Both the position numbers and the translations under genes were made by a program. Shown in pieces: positions 19,209 to 28,326 of a stretch of 64,000 bases of DNA. The notes beneath the pieces are model-generated. The model was not told the origin of the DNA. It saw only the letters and a list, made by a program, of their open reading frames with translations, and made no database searches. How positions within the stretch are numbered: position 1 is the first letter of the stretch; each line of letters opens with the position of its first letter. Origin of the DNA: Xanthomonas translucens pv. cerealis (GTDB lineage: Bacteria; Pseudomonadota; Gammaproteobacteria; Xanthomonadales; Xanthomonadaceae); contig NZ_CP038228.1 of NCBI RefSeq assembly GCF_006838285.1, positions 186,001 to 250,000 on the forward strand. Reading direction: 5' to 3'.

Positions 19209-19934
19209 TCAGCGGCTGCGAAGCGCTGCGAGCAGCCCTTCGATGGGGTGAAAACGGATATCCAGTTCGGCGCGCAGCACGTGCTGCATGTCCTGGCGGA
19301 ACACGTCCAGCCAGGCGCCGACGCTCGGCGCGGTGTGCGCCGTTAGCGCGGCGTCCGGCACCGGCTGCGCGGCCTCGCGCAGGCGTTCGAAATGCTGTCC
19401 CAGCAGCGCCGGCACGGCCGCCAGCAGGGTCTGTTCGCGTGGGCTCAGGGTCAGTTCCATGACCGCGTCCACCTCCGCCAGCCGCGCCATGTCGGCCGAG
19501 GAGCGCGCCAGCGTGTCGCGCAGCTGGCCGCGCAGGCGGCCGCTGGCGGTCAGCATCGCGCGCTGCAGCGACAGGTAGCGCTGGCGGAACGGCGCATAGT
19601 CGAGCGGGGCGTTCGGGTCGGTGCCGTGGCCAGGTTTGGCAGCGAGGCGTCCGGCATCCGGGCCGGTGTCGTTGGCGATGGACTGCTCCAGTGCGCCGCG
19701 CACACGCGCGCATTCGGTCTCGCTGGCGCTCTCGAACGGCGCGTCCTCGTCGATCGTGGGCAGCCTGCTGTCCAGCGCCCTGGACACGGCCACGGCGCGC
19801 GTCCAGTCGATCCATTGGCCGAGCCGGTCGGCCAGCGCAGGGCTGGATGGCGGTATGTCGGCGTCGGTGAGACGTGCGAGGAGGCGAATGAACGCCGGAC
19901 CCGGGACAGGCGGCCGTGGAAGAGCTTTCGCCAT
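19209..19934 (-). CDS. DUF3348 domain-containing protein
   Basis: First gene of the DUF3348-DUF802-OmpA-DUF2894 operon, 241 residues from ATG 19934 (N-terminus MAKALPRPPVPGPAFIRLLA). It looks soluble and all-helical, with the conserved centre FRQRYLSLQRAMLTASGRLR and a C-terminal GAWLDVFRQDMQHVLRAEL. There is no signal peptide or catalytic motif I recognise. An upstream TTG at 19955 is possible but less likely. The 264 bases between this gene and the M23 peptidase gene include the probable operon promoter region with an AT-rich patch at 19950-19970. Function unknown. Confidence 0.78.
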   Translation of the reverse strand: MAKALPRPPVPGPAFIRLLARLTDADIPPSSPALADRLGQWIDWTRAVAVSRALDSRLPTIDEDAPFESASETECARVRGALEQSIANDTGPDAGRLAAKPGHGTDPNAPLDYAPFRQRYLSLQRAMLTASGRLRGQLRDTLARSSADMARLAEVDAVMELTLSPREQTLLAAVPALLGQHFERLREAAQPVPDAALTAHTAPSVGAWLDVFRQDMQHVLRAELDIRFHPIEGLLAALRSR

Positions 19935-20198
19935 GCTTGTGCGTAAAACGCGCAATTTTACACACGAATGGCAAGCCGGTCCGGCCGGACGCCTGGCGCC
20001 AGGCGCAAAACCGCTGCGCCGGTGCGCTGCGGTTCAAGCGCCTGCTGCGGCGGAAGGCGGCCCGCCTGCACTCGTGCGAAACGCCTGCCCTGGCAGGGAT
20101 TGGCGCGGCGGGCCCGGCTTCAGGCGGTCTGCGGTTCCAGGCCCGGCGCCGCCACGATCGCGCAAGCCACCGCGGCGGCGCTTTGGCGGCGCCAGCGC

Positions 20199-20915
20199 TT
20201 ACAGCCGCTGCTCGCCGCGCAGCAGCGGATACGGGTTGAGCGATTCGCCTTTCCACCACTGCTTTTCCGGGCCAAGCCGGTGCACTTCGAAATGCAGGTG
20301 CGGCGCGCCAGGATCGGCATTGCCGGTGCTGCCGACATAGCCGAGCACCTGGCCGTGGCGGATCGGCTGCTTTTCCGCCAGCCCGTCGGCATAGCGTTGC
20401 AAGTGCGCGTAGTAGTACGCATAGCGGCCGCTGGGTTCGAACTGGTACACGGTGAGGCCGCCGCGCTCGCTGTCGAACAGCTTTTCCACGCTGCCGTCGG
20501 CCGCCGCCAGCACCGGCGTGCCGGCCGGCGCCAGGATGTCGATCGCATCGTGGCGGCGGCCCTGGCTGCGGGCGTCGGTGAAGGTGTCCTGCAACTGGTC
20601 GCCGGTCACGCCCTGCACCGGGATCAGCAGGTCGGCGCCGTTATTCGCCGGTGCGGCTGCCGCTGCGGTCGCGGCGGGTGGCGTTGGCGGTGTGACCTCT
20701 GCGGTGGGCGCAGACGCGGGGATAGTCGCCGCCGGTGGCGCCTGCGCCGCTGCCGGCGCAGCAGCAGGCGTCACCGTGGGCGTGGCAGTCGCTGTCTCGC
20801 CGCTGGCCGCGGCGGCCGCTACCGCGCTCGGCCTGACCTGCACGCCATCGCGCAGCATCCAATAGCCCAGCGCGACTGCCACCGCCAGCAACGCCAGGCT
20901 CGGCAGCGTCTTCAT
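20199..20915 (-). CDS. M23-family peptidoglycan endopeptidase
   Basis: Periplasmic LytM-type metalloprotease or regulator of amidases. The 238-residue product has an N-terminal signal/anchor helix (LPSLALLAVAVALGYWML), a long Ala/Pro/Thr-rich linker (residues 30-95) and an M23 domain with the zinc ligands intact: HDAIDI (HxxxD) and HLHFEVH (HxH), plus the active-site histidine in YYYAHLQRY. It begins 4 bases downstream of the L,D-transpeptidase stop, so the two cell-wall enzymes are probably co-transcribed. Confidence 0.9.
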   Translation of the reverse strand: MKTLPSLALLAVAVALGYWMLRDGVQVRPSAVAAAAASGETATATPTVTPAAAPAAAQAPPAATIPASAPTAEVTPPTPPAATAAAAAPANNGADLLIPVQGVTGDQLQDTFTDARSQGRRHDAIDILAPAGTPVLAAADGSVEKLFDSERGGLTVYQFEPSGRYAYYYAHLQRYADGLAEKQPIRHGQVLGYVGSTGNADPGAPHLHFEVHRLGPEKQWWKGESLNPYPLLRGEQRL

Positions 20916-20919
20916 GCGC

Positions 20920-21870
20920 TCACTCCTGCATGGTCACCGGCACCGACGCGTTCACCGCGGCGGCGACGGTCAGCGCATCCCAGTTGGTCAGGCGCACGCA
21001 ACCATGCGATTGCGCCTTGCCGACCCGCGATGGCTCCGGCGTGCCGTGCAGGCCGTAGTGGTCCTTGGACAGATCGATCCACACTTCGCCGACCGGATTG
21101 TTCGGGCCTGCGGCCAGCGTGGCCTTCTTGGTGGATTGGTCGGCGTCCCAGAACAGCTTGGGGTTGTAGTGGTAGGTCGGGTGCCGCGCCACGCCCTTGA
21201 TCTTCCAGTCGCCGATCGGCAGCGGATCGTGTTCGCTGCCCGTGGACGCGGGAAACTGGGCCAGGATCGCGCCGTTGGCGTCGAGCAGGCGCACGGTGGA
21301 GTCGGACTTGTCGACGACCAGCTTGGCCGCCTTCGGCAGTGCGGGCGTGCCGAGTACGTTCGGTACCTGCACGCTGGCGCCGGCCTGGCCGAGATCGATC
21401 GACGGGTTGAGCGCCTGCAGCAACGCAGGCGCGGCATGGAAGCGTTCGCCCAGGCGCTCCTGCACCGATTCGTAGCCCAGCGCCGGCAGCTTGGCTTTTT
21501 CCTCGGTGTTCTTGGGAATCTTGGGGAAGGGCCCGGCGACGTCCTCGGCGGTGAGCGTGTAGGCGACCAGTGCGGGTGCGGCGTCCTGCGCCAGCGCTTG
21601 CCAGGTGGCCGCGTCGAGTTCGCCGTTGACGGGCAGTCCGCGTGCGCTCTGGAAGCCGGAGACGGCGCGGCGCTGGTTGGACCCAGGCTGGCCGTCGATT
21701 TCGCCCGGCGAGAAGTGCGCGCGATCCAGCAGGACCTGCGCGCGCAGCGGCGAACGCTCGCCGCTGTCAGGCGCCGCTGCGGCGTGTGCGGGCGGCTGTG
21801 CCGAGGCAATGCCGCCCGCGCTGGCGAACAGCACGGCGAGGCAGGCGAGTGGAAGCGAAAGACGGGACAT
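20920..21870 (-). CDS. L,D-transpeptidase (YkuD) with peptidoglycan-binding domain
   Basis: Periplasmic enzyme that forms 3-3 crosslinks or anchors proteins to peptidoglycan. 316 residues: signal peptide ([17 protein letters not shown]), a PG_binding_1-like helical domain (residues about 45-95, [20 protein letters not shown]), a middle linker, and the YkuD domain with the catalytic signature HGTPEPS followed by SHGCVRL (Cys nucleophile, His and Arg all present). Upstream partner of the M23 peptidase gene in the same direction. Confidence 0.92.
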   Translation of the reverse strand: MSRLSLPLACLAVLFASAGGIASAQPPAHAAAAPDSGERSPLRAQVLLDRAHFSPGEIDGQPGSNQRRAVSGFQSARGLPVNGELDAATWQALAQDAAPALVAYTLTAEDVAGPFPKIPKNTEEKAKLPALGYESVQERLGERFHAAPALLQALNPSIDLGQAGASVQVPNVLGTPALPKAAKLVVDKSDSTVRLLDANGAILAQFPASTGSEHDPLPIGDWKIKGVARHPTYHYNPKLFWDADQSTKKATLAAGPNNPVGEVWIDLSKDHYGLHGTPEPSRVGKAQSHGCVRLTNWDALTVAAAVNASVPVTMQE

Positions 21871-22046
21871 CGGCGACTCCGGAATGAATGGCCGTCACCA
21901 TGCCCATGCGCCGCGAGTAGCGGCGTGAAATGGCTTGCTCCCGGCTGACTGGGAATGCAGGCGGCATTGCCACGGCCGCATCTGTGCCGCAGTCGGGAGC
22001 GACGCCGCCACGCCTCCGGCGCGATGCACCGGAGGCTGGCCTGCCG

Positions 22047-24767
22047 TCAGTAGGTGTAGCCCAGGGTCAGCATGTACACCCGCCCGGTTTCGACGTAGGC
22101 GCCGTCGGCACCGGGGTCGTAGGCCATGTAGCGGGTGGACTTGCCCTGGGTTTCGTAGAACGTCGCCGCATTGAGCAGGTTCTTGGCCGACACGCCCACG
22201 TCGATGCCGTGCGGCAGATGGTAGGTCGCGTTGAAATCCAGCGACTTCACCGGCTGCAGGTAGTAGTTGAGCCGGTCGCTGGTCAGGCCGAGCAGCTGCA
22301 GGCCGGTGTAGTTGTAGCTCAGGTCGGCGCGCAGCTTGCTGTCGTCGTAGAACAGGTCCAGGTTGTAGATGCGTTGCGGCGCACGCGGCAACCAGGTGCG
22401 GTCCGGTTGGTCGGCACGTTTGCTGTCGGCTTCGCTGTGCTGCAGGGTGACATTGGCGTTGACGCCAAAATTGCTCCAGATGCCCGGCAGATCCTGCAGG
22501 CGCTTGCTCGCGGCCAGTTCCAGGCCGTACAGCTTGGCGCTGCCGCCGTTCTGCGGCATGGTCACCGGCACGCCGTTCTCGAACGTGGTGCCGGTGGGAA
22601 CCAGGCCGCCGAGCGTGCTGTCGTTGCTGGTGGCCGATTGCGAGGTATAGATGAAGCCGGTGATGCGCTTGTAGTAGGTTGCAGCGCTGAGCACGCCACC
22701 GTTGTGGTCGTAGAACTCCGCGGACAGGTCGGCGTTGTCGGCCTTGCTCGGAGTGAGGTCGGGATTGGGCTTGGAAATGCCCAGCACCGTGTTGTTGGGT
22801 GCGATGGTGTAGACCGTCTCGCCGGAGATCAGGCCGAACGCCGGGCGGCTAAAGCTGCGGCGCAGCGAGGCGCGGTAGACGGTGAGGTCGTCCGGGCGAT
22901 AATTGAGGCTGATGCCGGGCAACACCTCGCCATAGGTCCGGCCGTTGCTGACGAACTGACCAGTGATGCCGTCGCCGCTGGATTGCCAGGAATCGGCCGA
23001 ATAGCGGGTCAGTTCGTAGCGCACGCCGGGCAGCACGGTCACATCGCCAACGTGCAGTGTGGCCATCGCGTAACCGGAATAGATCGCTTCGGTGCTGGAG
23101 GTGGTGTTGGCGTTGTAGTCGTTGGCGGTATAGTTCCCCGCGCCCCTGGGATCGTTGACGTACTTGTAGGGCAGCGCCTGCGCCAACATCCAGTTGCGGT
23201 CCAGGATCTTGAACGGACCGGCGTAGTGGCCGTCGAAGGCGCCGGGGGTCGTGCGCCCGGGGATCGCGCTCAGCGGCGGGCCGCCGGCGGTGGGGAAGGC
23301 GTAGTTGGGTCCGCCGAAGTAAGGACCATTGGACACGAAGTTGCCGTCCTTGTGGAAAAACGGATGATCATAGGCGCCGCGGTCGGCGTGGTCGGCGGCC
23401 AGGCCGACCTTGACGCTGTCCAGCACGTCGCCGTCCACGCGGTAGCTGATGTCGGTATGCGCAGTGAGGCGGTTGTCGTGGCTGCCGGCGTCATGGCCTT
23501 GCACCTTCCACAGCAACGACGAATCCAGGTTGTAGAAGTAGTTCTTCAGTGCGTCGGAACTCGGTCCGATGCCCGGATAGGTTGGATCGCTGAGGTCGAA
23601 GGCGAAGCTGCCTGGGGTGAAGCCGTACAGGCTGGCGGAGATGTAATCGGGCCGGCTACGGGTGCCGCGACCGAACGAACTGCCGTAGTCGAAGTGCAGC
23701 CGGTCCAGCGTGGTTTGGCCGCCCAGTTGCAGTGTCGCCAGCTTTTCTTCGATGTCGTGCGTATTGAAGTAGCCGCCGCGCACCGCGGTAGGCTGGTTCA
23801 GATAGGTTTCCAGGCGTGCGCTGGACTGGTCCTGCTGCCCGGTCACAGCGTAGCTGCCGTAGATGGCGCGCGCGTACAGCGCACTGTGCTCGCCCTGCCA
23901 ATCGAGCGCGAGATTGCCGCCATAGCGTTCGATCTGGCTGGTGTAGACGCTGTACTTGTAGCGCGTGCTGACCAGCGGGCCGACATCGCGCAGGTCGCTG
24001 GCGTTGGCTTGCGCCGGATCCAGCGGCACGTACTTGCTGTTGGGCGCAGGCGCCTGCGCCATGTTGTTGTTCTTGCCGTAGTAGGCCGAGGCATACAGGC
24101 CGAACGCCTGGTTGTCGCCGAACTTCCAGGCCAGTTCCTGCTGCAGCGTGCCGCCCTTGTCCTTGCCGCCCAGGTCCGAGGCGAGTTCGCTGAACTGGCC
24201 CTGCGCGGTGGTCTTGCCGTGGAAATCGCCGTCGAAGTCGAACGCGCTGGGGGTGCGCATGTCGATGGCGCCGCCGACCGCATCGCCGGGCATGTCCGGC
24301 GTCGGCGCCTTGGACACCTGCACCGACTGGATGCCGAACGGGGCCAGCATGTTCAATGAGATCGCGCGCGTGGACGAGTCGGTCTCGGGCATGCCGAAGC
24401 CGTTGAGGGTGTAGGCGTTGTAGCTGGCGTCCATGCCGCGGATGCTGACGTAGGCGTTCTCGCCGGTGGTGGCCTGGCCCAGGTGCATGTCGCTGTAGGC
24501 CGACAAACCTGGCATATGCGCGACGACATCGGCGATGCCCGCCGACGGAACGGCATCGAGCTGCTGTTTGTCCATCACGCTGTTGACGCTGGCGGACAGG
24601 CGCTGCTCGTTGACCGAGCCGGGCGCCGGTGCCTGATCGGCCTGCACATTGACCGAATCCAGGGTGGTGGTGCGCTCGTTGAGCGCGTCCGCGAACGCGG
24701 GCGTGGACAGCGTGAGGGCAAGGGCGATGGCGCAGGTGAGGCGATCGATGGGACGGGTGTGCTGCAT
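22047..24767 (-). CDS. TonB-dependent outer-membrane receptor
   Basis: 906-residue active-transport receptor of the Xanthomonas/Caulobacter type. Signal peptide (CAIALALTLSTPAFA), no extra N-terminal signalling domain, TonB box-like start (TTLDSVNVQA), plug domain (ADVVAHMPGLSAYSD; VSIRGMDASYNAYTLNGFGM; GGAIDMRTPSAFD) and a 22-strand barrel that ends in the aromatic TLGYTY. The next gene on the same strand encodes a secreted phospholipase-C-like enzyme, 137 bases upstream of this start, so the ligand may be a product released by that enzyme. Substrate not predictable from sequence. Confidence 0.92.
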   Translation of the reverse strand: MQHTRPIDRLTCAIALALTLSTPAFADALNERTTTLDSVNVQADQAPAPGSVNEQRLSASVNSVMDKQQLDAVPSAGIADVVAHMPGLSAYSDMHLGQATTGENAYVSIRGMDASYNAYTLNGFGMPETDSSTRAISLNMLAPFGIQSVQVSKAPTPDMPGDAVGGAIDMRTPSAFDFDGDFHGKTTAQGQFSELASDLGGKDKGGTLQQELAWKFGDNQAFGLYASAYYGKNNNMAQAPAPNSKYVPLDPAQANASDLRDVGPLVSTRYKYSVYTSQIERYGGNLALDWQGEHSALYARAIYGSYAVTGQQDQSSARLETYLNQPTAVRGGYFNTHDIEEKLATLQLGGQTTLDRLHFDYGSSFGRGTRSRPDYISASLYGFTPGSFAFDLSDPTYPGIGPSSDALKNYFYNLDSSLLWKVQGHDAGSHDNRLTAHTDISYRVDGDVLDSVKVGLAADHADRGAYDHPFFHKDGNFVSNGPYFGGPNYAFPTAGGPPLSAIPGRTTPGAFDGHYAGPFKILDRNWMLAQALPYKYVNDPRGAGNYTANDYNANTTSSTEAIYSGYAMATLHVGDVTVLPGVRYELTRYSADSWQSSGDGITGQFVSNGRTYGEVLPGISLNYRPDDLTVYRASLRRSFSRPAFGLISGETVYTIAPNNTVLGISKPNPDLTPSKADNADLSAEFYDHNGGVLSAATYYKRITGFIYTSQSATSNDSTLGGLVPTGTTFENGVPVTMPQNGGSAKLYGLELAASKRLQDLPGIWSNFGVNANVTLQHSEADSKRADQPDRTWLPRAPQRIYNLDLFYDDSKLRADLSYNYTGLQLLGLTSDRLNYYLQPVKSLDFNATYHLPHGIDVGVSAKNLLNAATFYETQGKSTRYMAYDPGADGAYVETGRVYMLTLGYTY

Positions 24768-24904
24768 GCTGGGAACTCGCGGTTGGTAAGCAGGTGTACC
24801 CGGCCCCCGGACACGCGGGTGCAGGCGATGACATCGCCCATGCCTTCCATTGCGACAGGTGAGTGGAGGTGTGGTTTGCTGCCGGGCTGCGGCAGCGGTG
24901 CGGC

Positions 24905-26074
24905 TCAATGCGCCAGAACGGTGCCGTTACAACTCGCCTCGGGGAACAGCGGATTGCAGCGGGCGACGGCATCGCCGTCGAAGCGCACCACGTAGCCGGA
25001 GCTGGCCGGTTCGTGATTGGGGAAATCGGTGCTGAGCAACTGCGCGCCGCTGGCCAACATGCTGTCGCGGCGCGCGGTGTCGTTGCGCGCAGCCTCCTTC
25101 AGGTCGGCATCGGTGCGCGTGCGCACCAGGTATCCGGCCTTCACCAGCTGCGCGATGTCCTCGGCGCTGCCGTCGTTGCGTTCGGTGAACGCTGCATCGT
25201 CTTCGCCCGGAGCCGCATTGGTGAAGCACATGCGGCCGCGCAGCGACGGATGGCCGGGCAGGTAGCTGAGGCCGGCTGAGCGTTGATCGAGCAGGAACAC
25301 GACCTTGCCGCGCGCATCGTCCAGCGACGGCCAGCCATGGTCGAGGATGGCGGCATTGAGCGAGGACGCATCGCCGCGGACCTGGTCGGGACTCAGATAT
25401 TCGCCGGGCTTGAATACCGAGCGCAGTTCCGCGTCCAGCGCATCCATCGCCTCGGTGCCGAAGGGTTCGGGCTGCACCGTGGCGAAGTCCAGTTGCAACG
25501 GCGATTGCTTGGTCTCCAGCAGGACGAACACCGGCACATGCCCGGGATGCTGCCGCGACCACGCGCGCACTTCCTGCAGGCAGGCCCGCAGCGGCTGGCA
25601 GGTGCTGCGCTGGTCCAGGTCCTGCACATGCATGACCTTGAATCCGGGTTTTTCCATCACCCCTGGCGCGGCAATCGCCGGCGCCGGCGGCAATCCGGCC
25701 TTGGCGATCCGATCGACGATCGCCGGATGCGCGTAGCGGCCGCCCTTGGCATCGGCATAGATGTCCAGTTCGATCTGCCTGACGCCGTCGTCGAGCTGTT
25801 GCGTCAGCGGCGGATGGCGGTAGTCCAGCAGCGCGAACATTGCCGGATCCATCCGTTGCCACAGCGCGGCCTCGCTGGATGCGAAACCGGCGTGGTAGCT
25901 GTTGTGGCTGCCGATGTACTGTAACTCGTTGAGCCGCGGTGCGGCGTGCAGCGCGAGAGGTGCGATCGTCAACAGCGCCAGCAGTGCGCGTTGGGTGCGT
26001 TGCAGGCGCGTGGCAGGCTGGAGCGCGGGGCAGGCCGTTTCCAGCGCCGGGGAGACAGATGAACAGGAGCGCAT
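24905..26074 (-). CDS. Secreted PI-PLC C1-like (Ca2+-dependent phosphoinositide phospholipase C) protein
   Basis: 389 residues with an N-terminal export signal (RALLALLTIAPLALHAAP, cleavage near residue 45). The catalytic first half of a PI-PLC X domain is visible: LQYIGSHNSYH (first catalytic His), IELDIYADAKGGRYAHP (metal ligands), and VMHVQDLD (second His), then ETKQSPLQL and VVFLLDQ in the second half. This matches the bacterial PI-PLC-C1-like family. Substrate could be phosphoinositides of a plant host or glycerophospholipids. Probably transcribed with the TonB receptor gene downstream. Confidence 0.82.
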   Translation of the reverse strand: MRSCSSVSPALETACPALQPATRLQRTQRALLALLTIAPLALHAAPRLNELQYIGSHNSYHAGFASSEAALWQRMDPAMFALLDYRHPPLTQQLDDGVRQIELDIYADAKGGRYAHPAIVDRIAKAGLPPAPAIAAPGVMEKPGFKVMHVQDLDQRSTCQPLRACLQEVRAWSRQHPGHVPVFVLLETKQSPLQLDFATVQPEPFGTEAMDALDAELRSVFKPGEYLSPDQVRGDASSLNAAILDHGWPSLDDARGKVVFLLDQRSAGLSYLPGHPSLRGRMCFTNAAPGEDDAAFTERNDGSAEDIAQLVKAGYLVRTRTDADLKEAARNDTARRDSMLASGAQLLSTDFPNHEPASSGYVVRFDGDAVARCNPLFPEASCNGTVLAH

Positions 26075-26266
26075 GCGGCAAAGTCGAAGAACGTGGTGCG
26101 ACCATCATCAAGCGTCAGCTTGACGCGCGTCTTTCCAGATTATTGCTGCATTGCGTCACGTATTGCGACCGACGCGCGTCAAGCGACAGCGTGCGACGCA
26201 CAACGCGATGCGCCGACCTCGGCACTGGCCGAGGCGCATCCGCGCCGTGCCGCTGCGGTGCGGTTC

Positions 26267-28222
26267 TCAGGGCGATCTGGTCTGGCGCAGGGCGTAGGCC
26301 AGCAGGCGCGCCTCTACGCGCGCGCCGATGCCGTGTGGCGCATCCAGCGCCATGCGTTGCAGGCAGGCCGGATCGCCGGCCTGCCGCGACAGTAGCGCGC
26401 GCGCCACGGTGACGAGCTTGCTGCCGGTGCCGGCGGTATGGCGCTTGAGCCAGGCCAGTGCGCGCAGCAGGCGCTGTTCGACCTCGCTGAAGTCGCTGCC
26501 CAGCGGATAGTCGGGCAGGGTGCCATCGGCGCGGAACGGAGCCAGCGCGGCGCGCACGCGTTCGGCGCGGTTGCGCTGCCACGGCGCTGGCGCCACGAAA
26601 TCGGCAGCGAGCTTGCGCGCGCGTTTGGCCTGCTGCAGCAGCGCGGGCTGGAACGCGGCATCGGCGATGCCGGTCATCGCCACGACGCAGTCCTCGTCGG
26701 TCATGCCGCGCAGGTCGGCGATGCCGTATTCGTTGAGGTAGATGTCGCGCAGGTGGCGCGGGATGGTGGTGTGGGGGTAGTTCCAGCGCAGGTTGGACTG
26801 CGGCGGCGCCGGTGCCTCGCCGCGGGTAGCACGGAACATCAGTACGCTGCGCGCGTCGTCCAGCGCATGCGCCATCGCCACGAAGTTGTACTGGCCGCCG
26901 ACGCCGGACACCACCCGGCCGTCGTCCAGCGCGTCGGACACCGCTGCGCCCAGTGCGGTGGCCATCATGCACGAGTTGAAGAAGCGCGCCTCGCGCCGTT
27001 GCAGGCGGCGCAAGCGCTCGTCGCCATACAGCTGGTTGATCGCGCTGATCCGGCGCATGCCGATGCCGGCGCGGGCGTGCGCCGGCATCGCGCGCAGCCA
27101 GGCGTAGAACTCGGGCGAGCCGAGGTAAAACGCGCCTTGCAGGTATTCGCCGTCGCGCTGCAGCCGGGCCAGGTCGTCGGCATCGGCGCTGCCGTCGGCC
27201 ACGCGCTGCATCAGCTCGGCGTCGTCGAGCACCTTGCGCTTGATCACGCCGCACTGGACCAGCTGGCGGAAGCCTTCGTTGAGCATCTCGCTGCAGCCGA
27301 ACAGGCCGATCGAGAACGGTGCCAGTCCGCCGCATTCCTGCACTGCCGGGTGCGCTCCCAGCGCCGGATCCAATGCCGCCAGCACCTGCCGGTAGCGCGC
27401 ATTGTCGGTATGCCGCAGCACCAGCGCATGGCACAGCGCATCGGCCAGCGTGCCGATGCCGATCTGCAGCGTGCCGCCGTCGCGCACCAGCGCGCTCGCA
27501 TACAGGCCGATGGCGTAGTCGGCATCGGCCACCGGCTGCCGCGGCAGTCCGAACAGGCGCGGATACGGGCCCGGCGGGGTCACCACTACGTCGAAGAACG
27601 ACGCCTCCACCGCCGCGCTGCCGCCGATCCACGGCAGCTGCGGATCGACCTCGGCGACCAGCAGCGGCCGCGGCAGGCCGCGCCTGCGCACCGCGTCCAG
27701 CGTGTCCTGGGTGATGTCGTTGTTGCACGAGAACGACAGGCGCGTGCCGTCGGGTTCGCGCGCCACCTTCTGCACGATCAGGTTGGGCGCGCGCTGCGCC
27801 ACCGCATCGGCCGCATGCGTGTAGTTGAGGCTGGTGTAGTTGCGCTGCGCCTGCGTCGAGCGCAGCAGCGCGCCGGACTGCATGTAGAACTCTTCCACCT
27901 GGATATGCGCCGGCAGCGCATCGCGCTGCAGCGCCTGCACGTACTTCAGCTTCGGGAAGTCGTCGCCGAAATGGCGCTGCACGAACGGGCGCACGAAGCG
28001 GCCTTCCAGCCGGCCGCCGGGCGCCGGCGGGTTCAGCGACAGCGCGGTGTAGAGCTGCATCGGCCGCGCCGGATCGGCGGCGATGCGGTCGTACAACGCG
28101 TTGAGCAGGCGGTGCGGTTTGCCGATGCCCAGCGGCGCGCCGATGCGCAGCGGGCCGTGGATGCGCTGCAGGATCAGCTCGGCAGCGGCGTCGAGGTCTT
28201 CGAGGGAGTCGGTCATCGGCAT
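26267..28222 (-). CDS. Acetyl-CoA hydrolase/transferase family protein
   Basis: CoA-transferase-fold enzyme acting on acetyl-CoA or a related acyl-CoA. 651 residues, longer than the ~500 of classical acetyl-CoA hydrolases, with the N-terminal domain reading MTDSLEDLDAAAELILQRI and the C-terminal domain holding VSGVGGQYNFVAMAHAL and YGIADLRG motifs typical of the family. The C-terminal 130 residues (FRADGTLPDYPLGSDF onward) are an extra helical extension. Start at 28222 or at the second ATG, 28216. Divergent from the BlaI gene, sharing a 104-bp intergenic region. Confidence 0.83.
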   Translation of the reverse strand: MPMTDSLEDLDAAAELILQRIHGPLRIGAPLGIGKPHRLLNALYDRIAADPARPMQLYTALSLNPPAPGGRLEGRFVRPFVQRHFGDDFPKLKYVQALQRDALPAHIQVEEFYMQSGALLRSTQAQRNYTSLNYTHAADAVAQRAPNLIVQKVAREPDGTRLSFSCNNDITQDTLDAVRRRGLPRPLLVAEVDPQLPWIGGSAAVEASFFDVVVTPPGPYPRLFGLPRQPVADADYAIGLYASALVRDGGTLQIGIGTLADALCHALVLRHTDNARYRQVLAALDPALGAHPAVQECGGLAPFSIGLFGCSEMLNEGFRQLVQCGVIKRKVLDDAELMQRVADGSADADDLARLQRDGEYLQGAFYLGSPEFYAWLRAMPAHARAGIGMRRISAINQLYGDERLRRLQRREARFFNSCMMATALGAAVSDALDDGRVVSGVGGQYNFVAMAHALDDARSVLMFRATRGEAPAPPQSNLRWNYPHTTIPRHLRDIYLNEYGIADLRGMTDEDCVVAMTGIADAAFQPALLQQAKRARKLAADFVAPAPWQRNRAERVRAALAPFRADGTLPDYPLGSDFSEVEQRLLRALAWLKRHTAGTGSKLVTVARALLSRQAGDPACLQRMALDAPHGIGARVEARLLAYALRQTRSP

Positions 28223-28271
28223 AGCTTAGGTGAGCGCTGTGATCGTGTGCTTCCGCGGTTGGCGAAAGTGC

Positions 28272-28324
28272 TTGACGATGAATTCGTTTACAAATGTAAT
28301 CGTTAAAAATTACAAGCGTAAACG
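28272..28324 (+). promoter_or_regulatory. Promoter with BlaI-type palindromic operator
   Basis: A sigma70-type promoter, TTGACG (28272-28277), 17-base spacer, TGTAAT (28295-28300), lies directly before the repressor gene. Superimposed is an inverted repeat with 16-base arms CGTTTACAAATGTAAT (28285-28300) and ATTACAAGCGTAAACG (28309-28324), matching at all but three positions. It contains the TACA/TGTA core of BlaI/MecI operators and covers the -10 box and the start of transcription, so bound repressor would block RNA polymerase. The transcript would begin about 20 bases before the ATG with no ribosome-binding site. Confidence 0.85.
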
Positions 28325-28326
28325 AC

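Noticed and set aside
15551..19934. Calling the operon a true Zorya defence system
   Set aside because: Only the ZorAB-like channel parts are present; no helicase, nuclease or ZorC/E-like gene adjoins, and the setting is a core region rather than a defence island.
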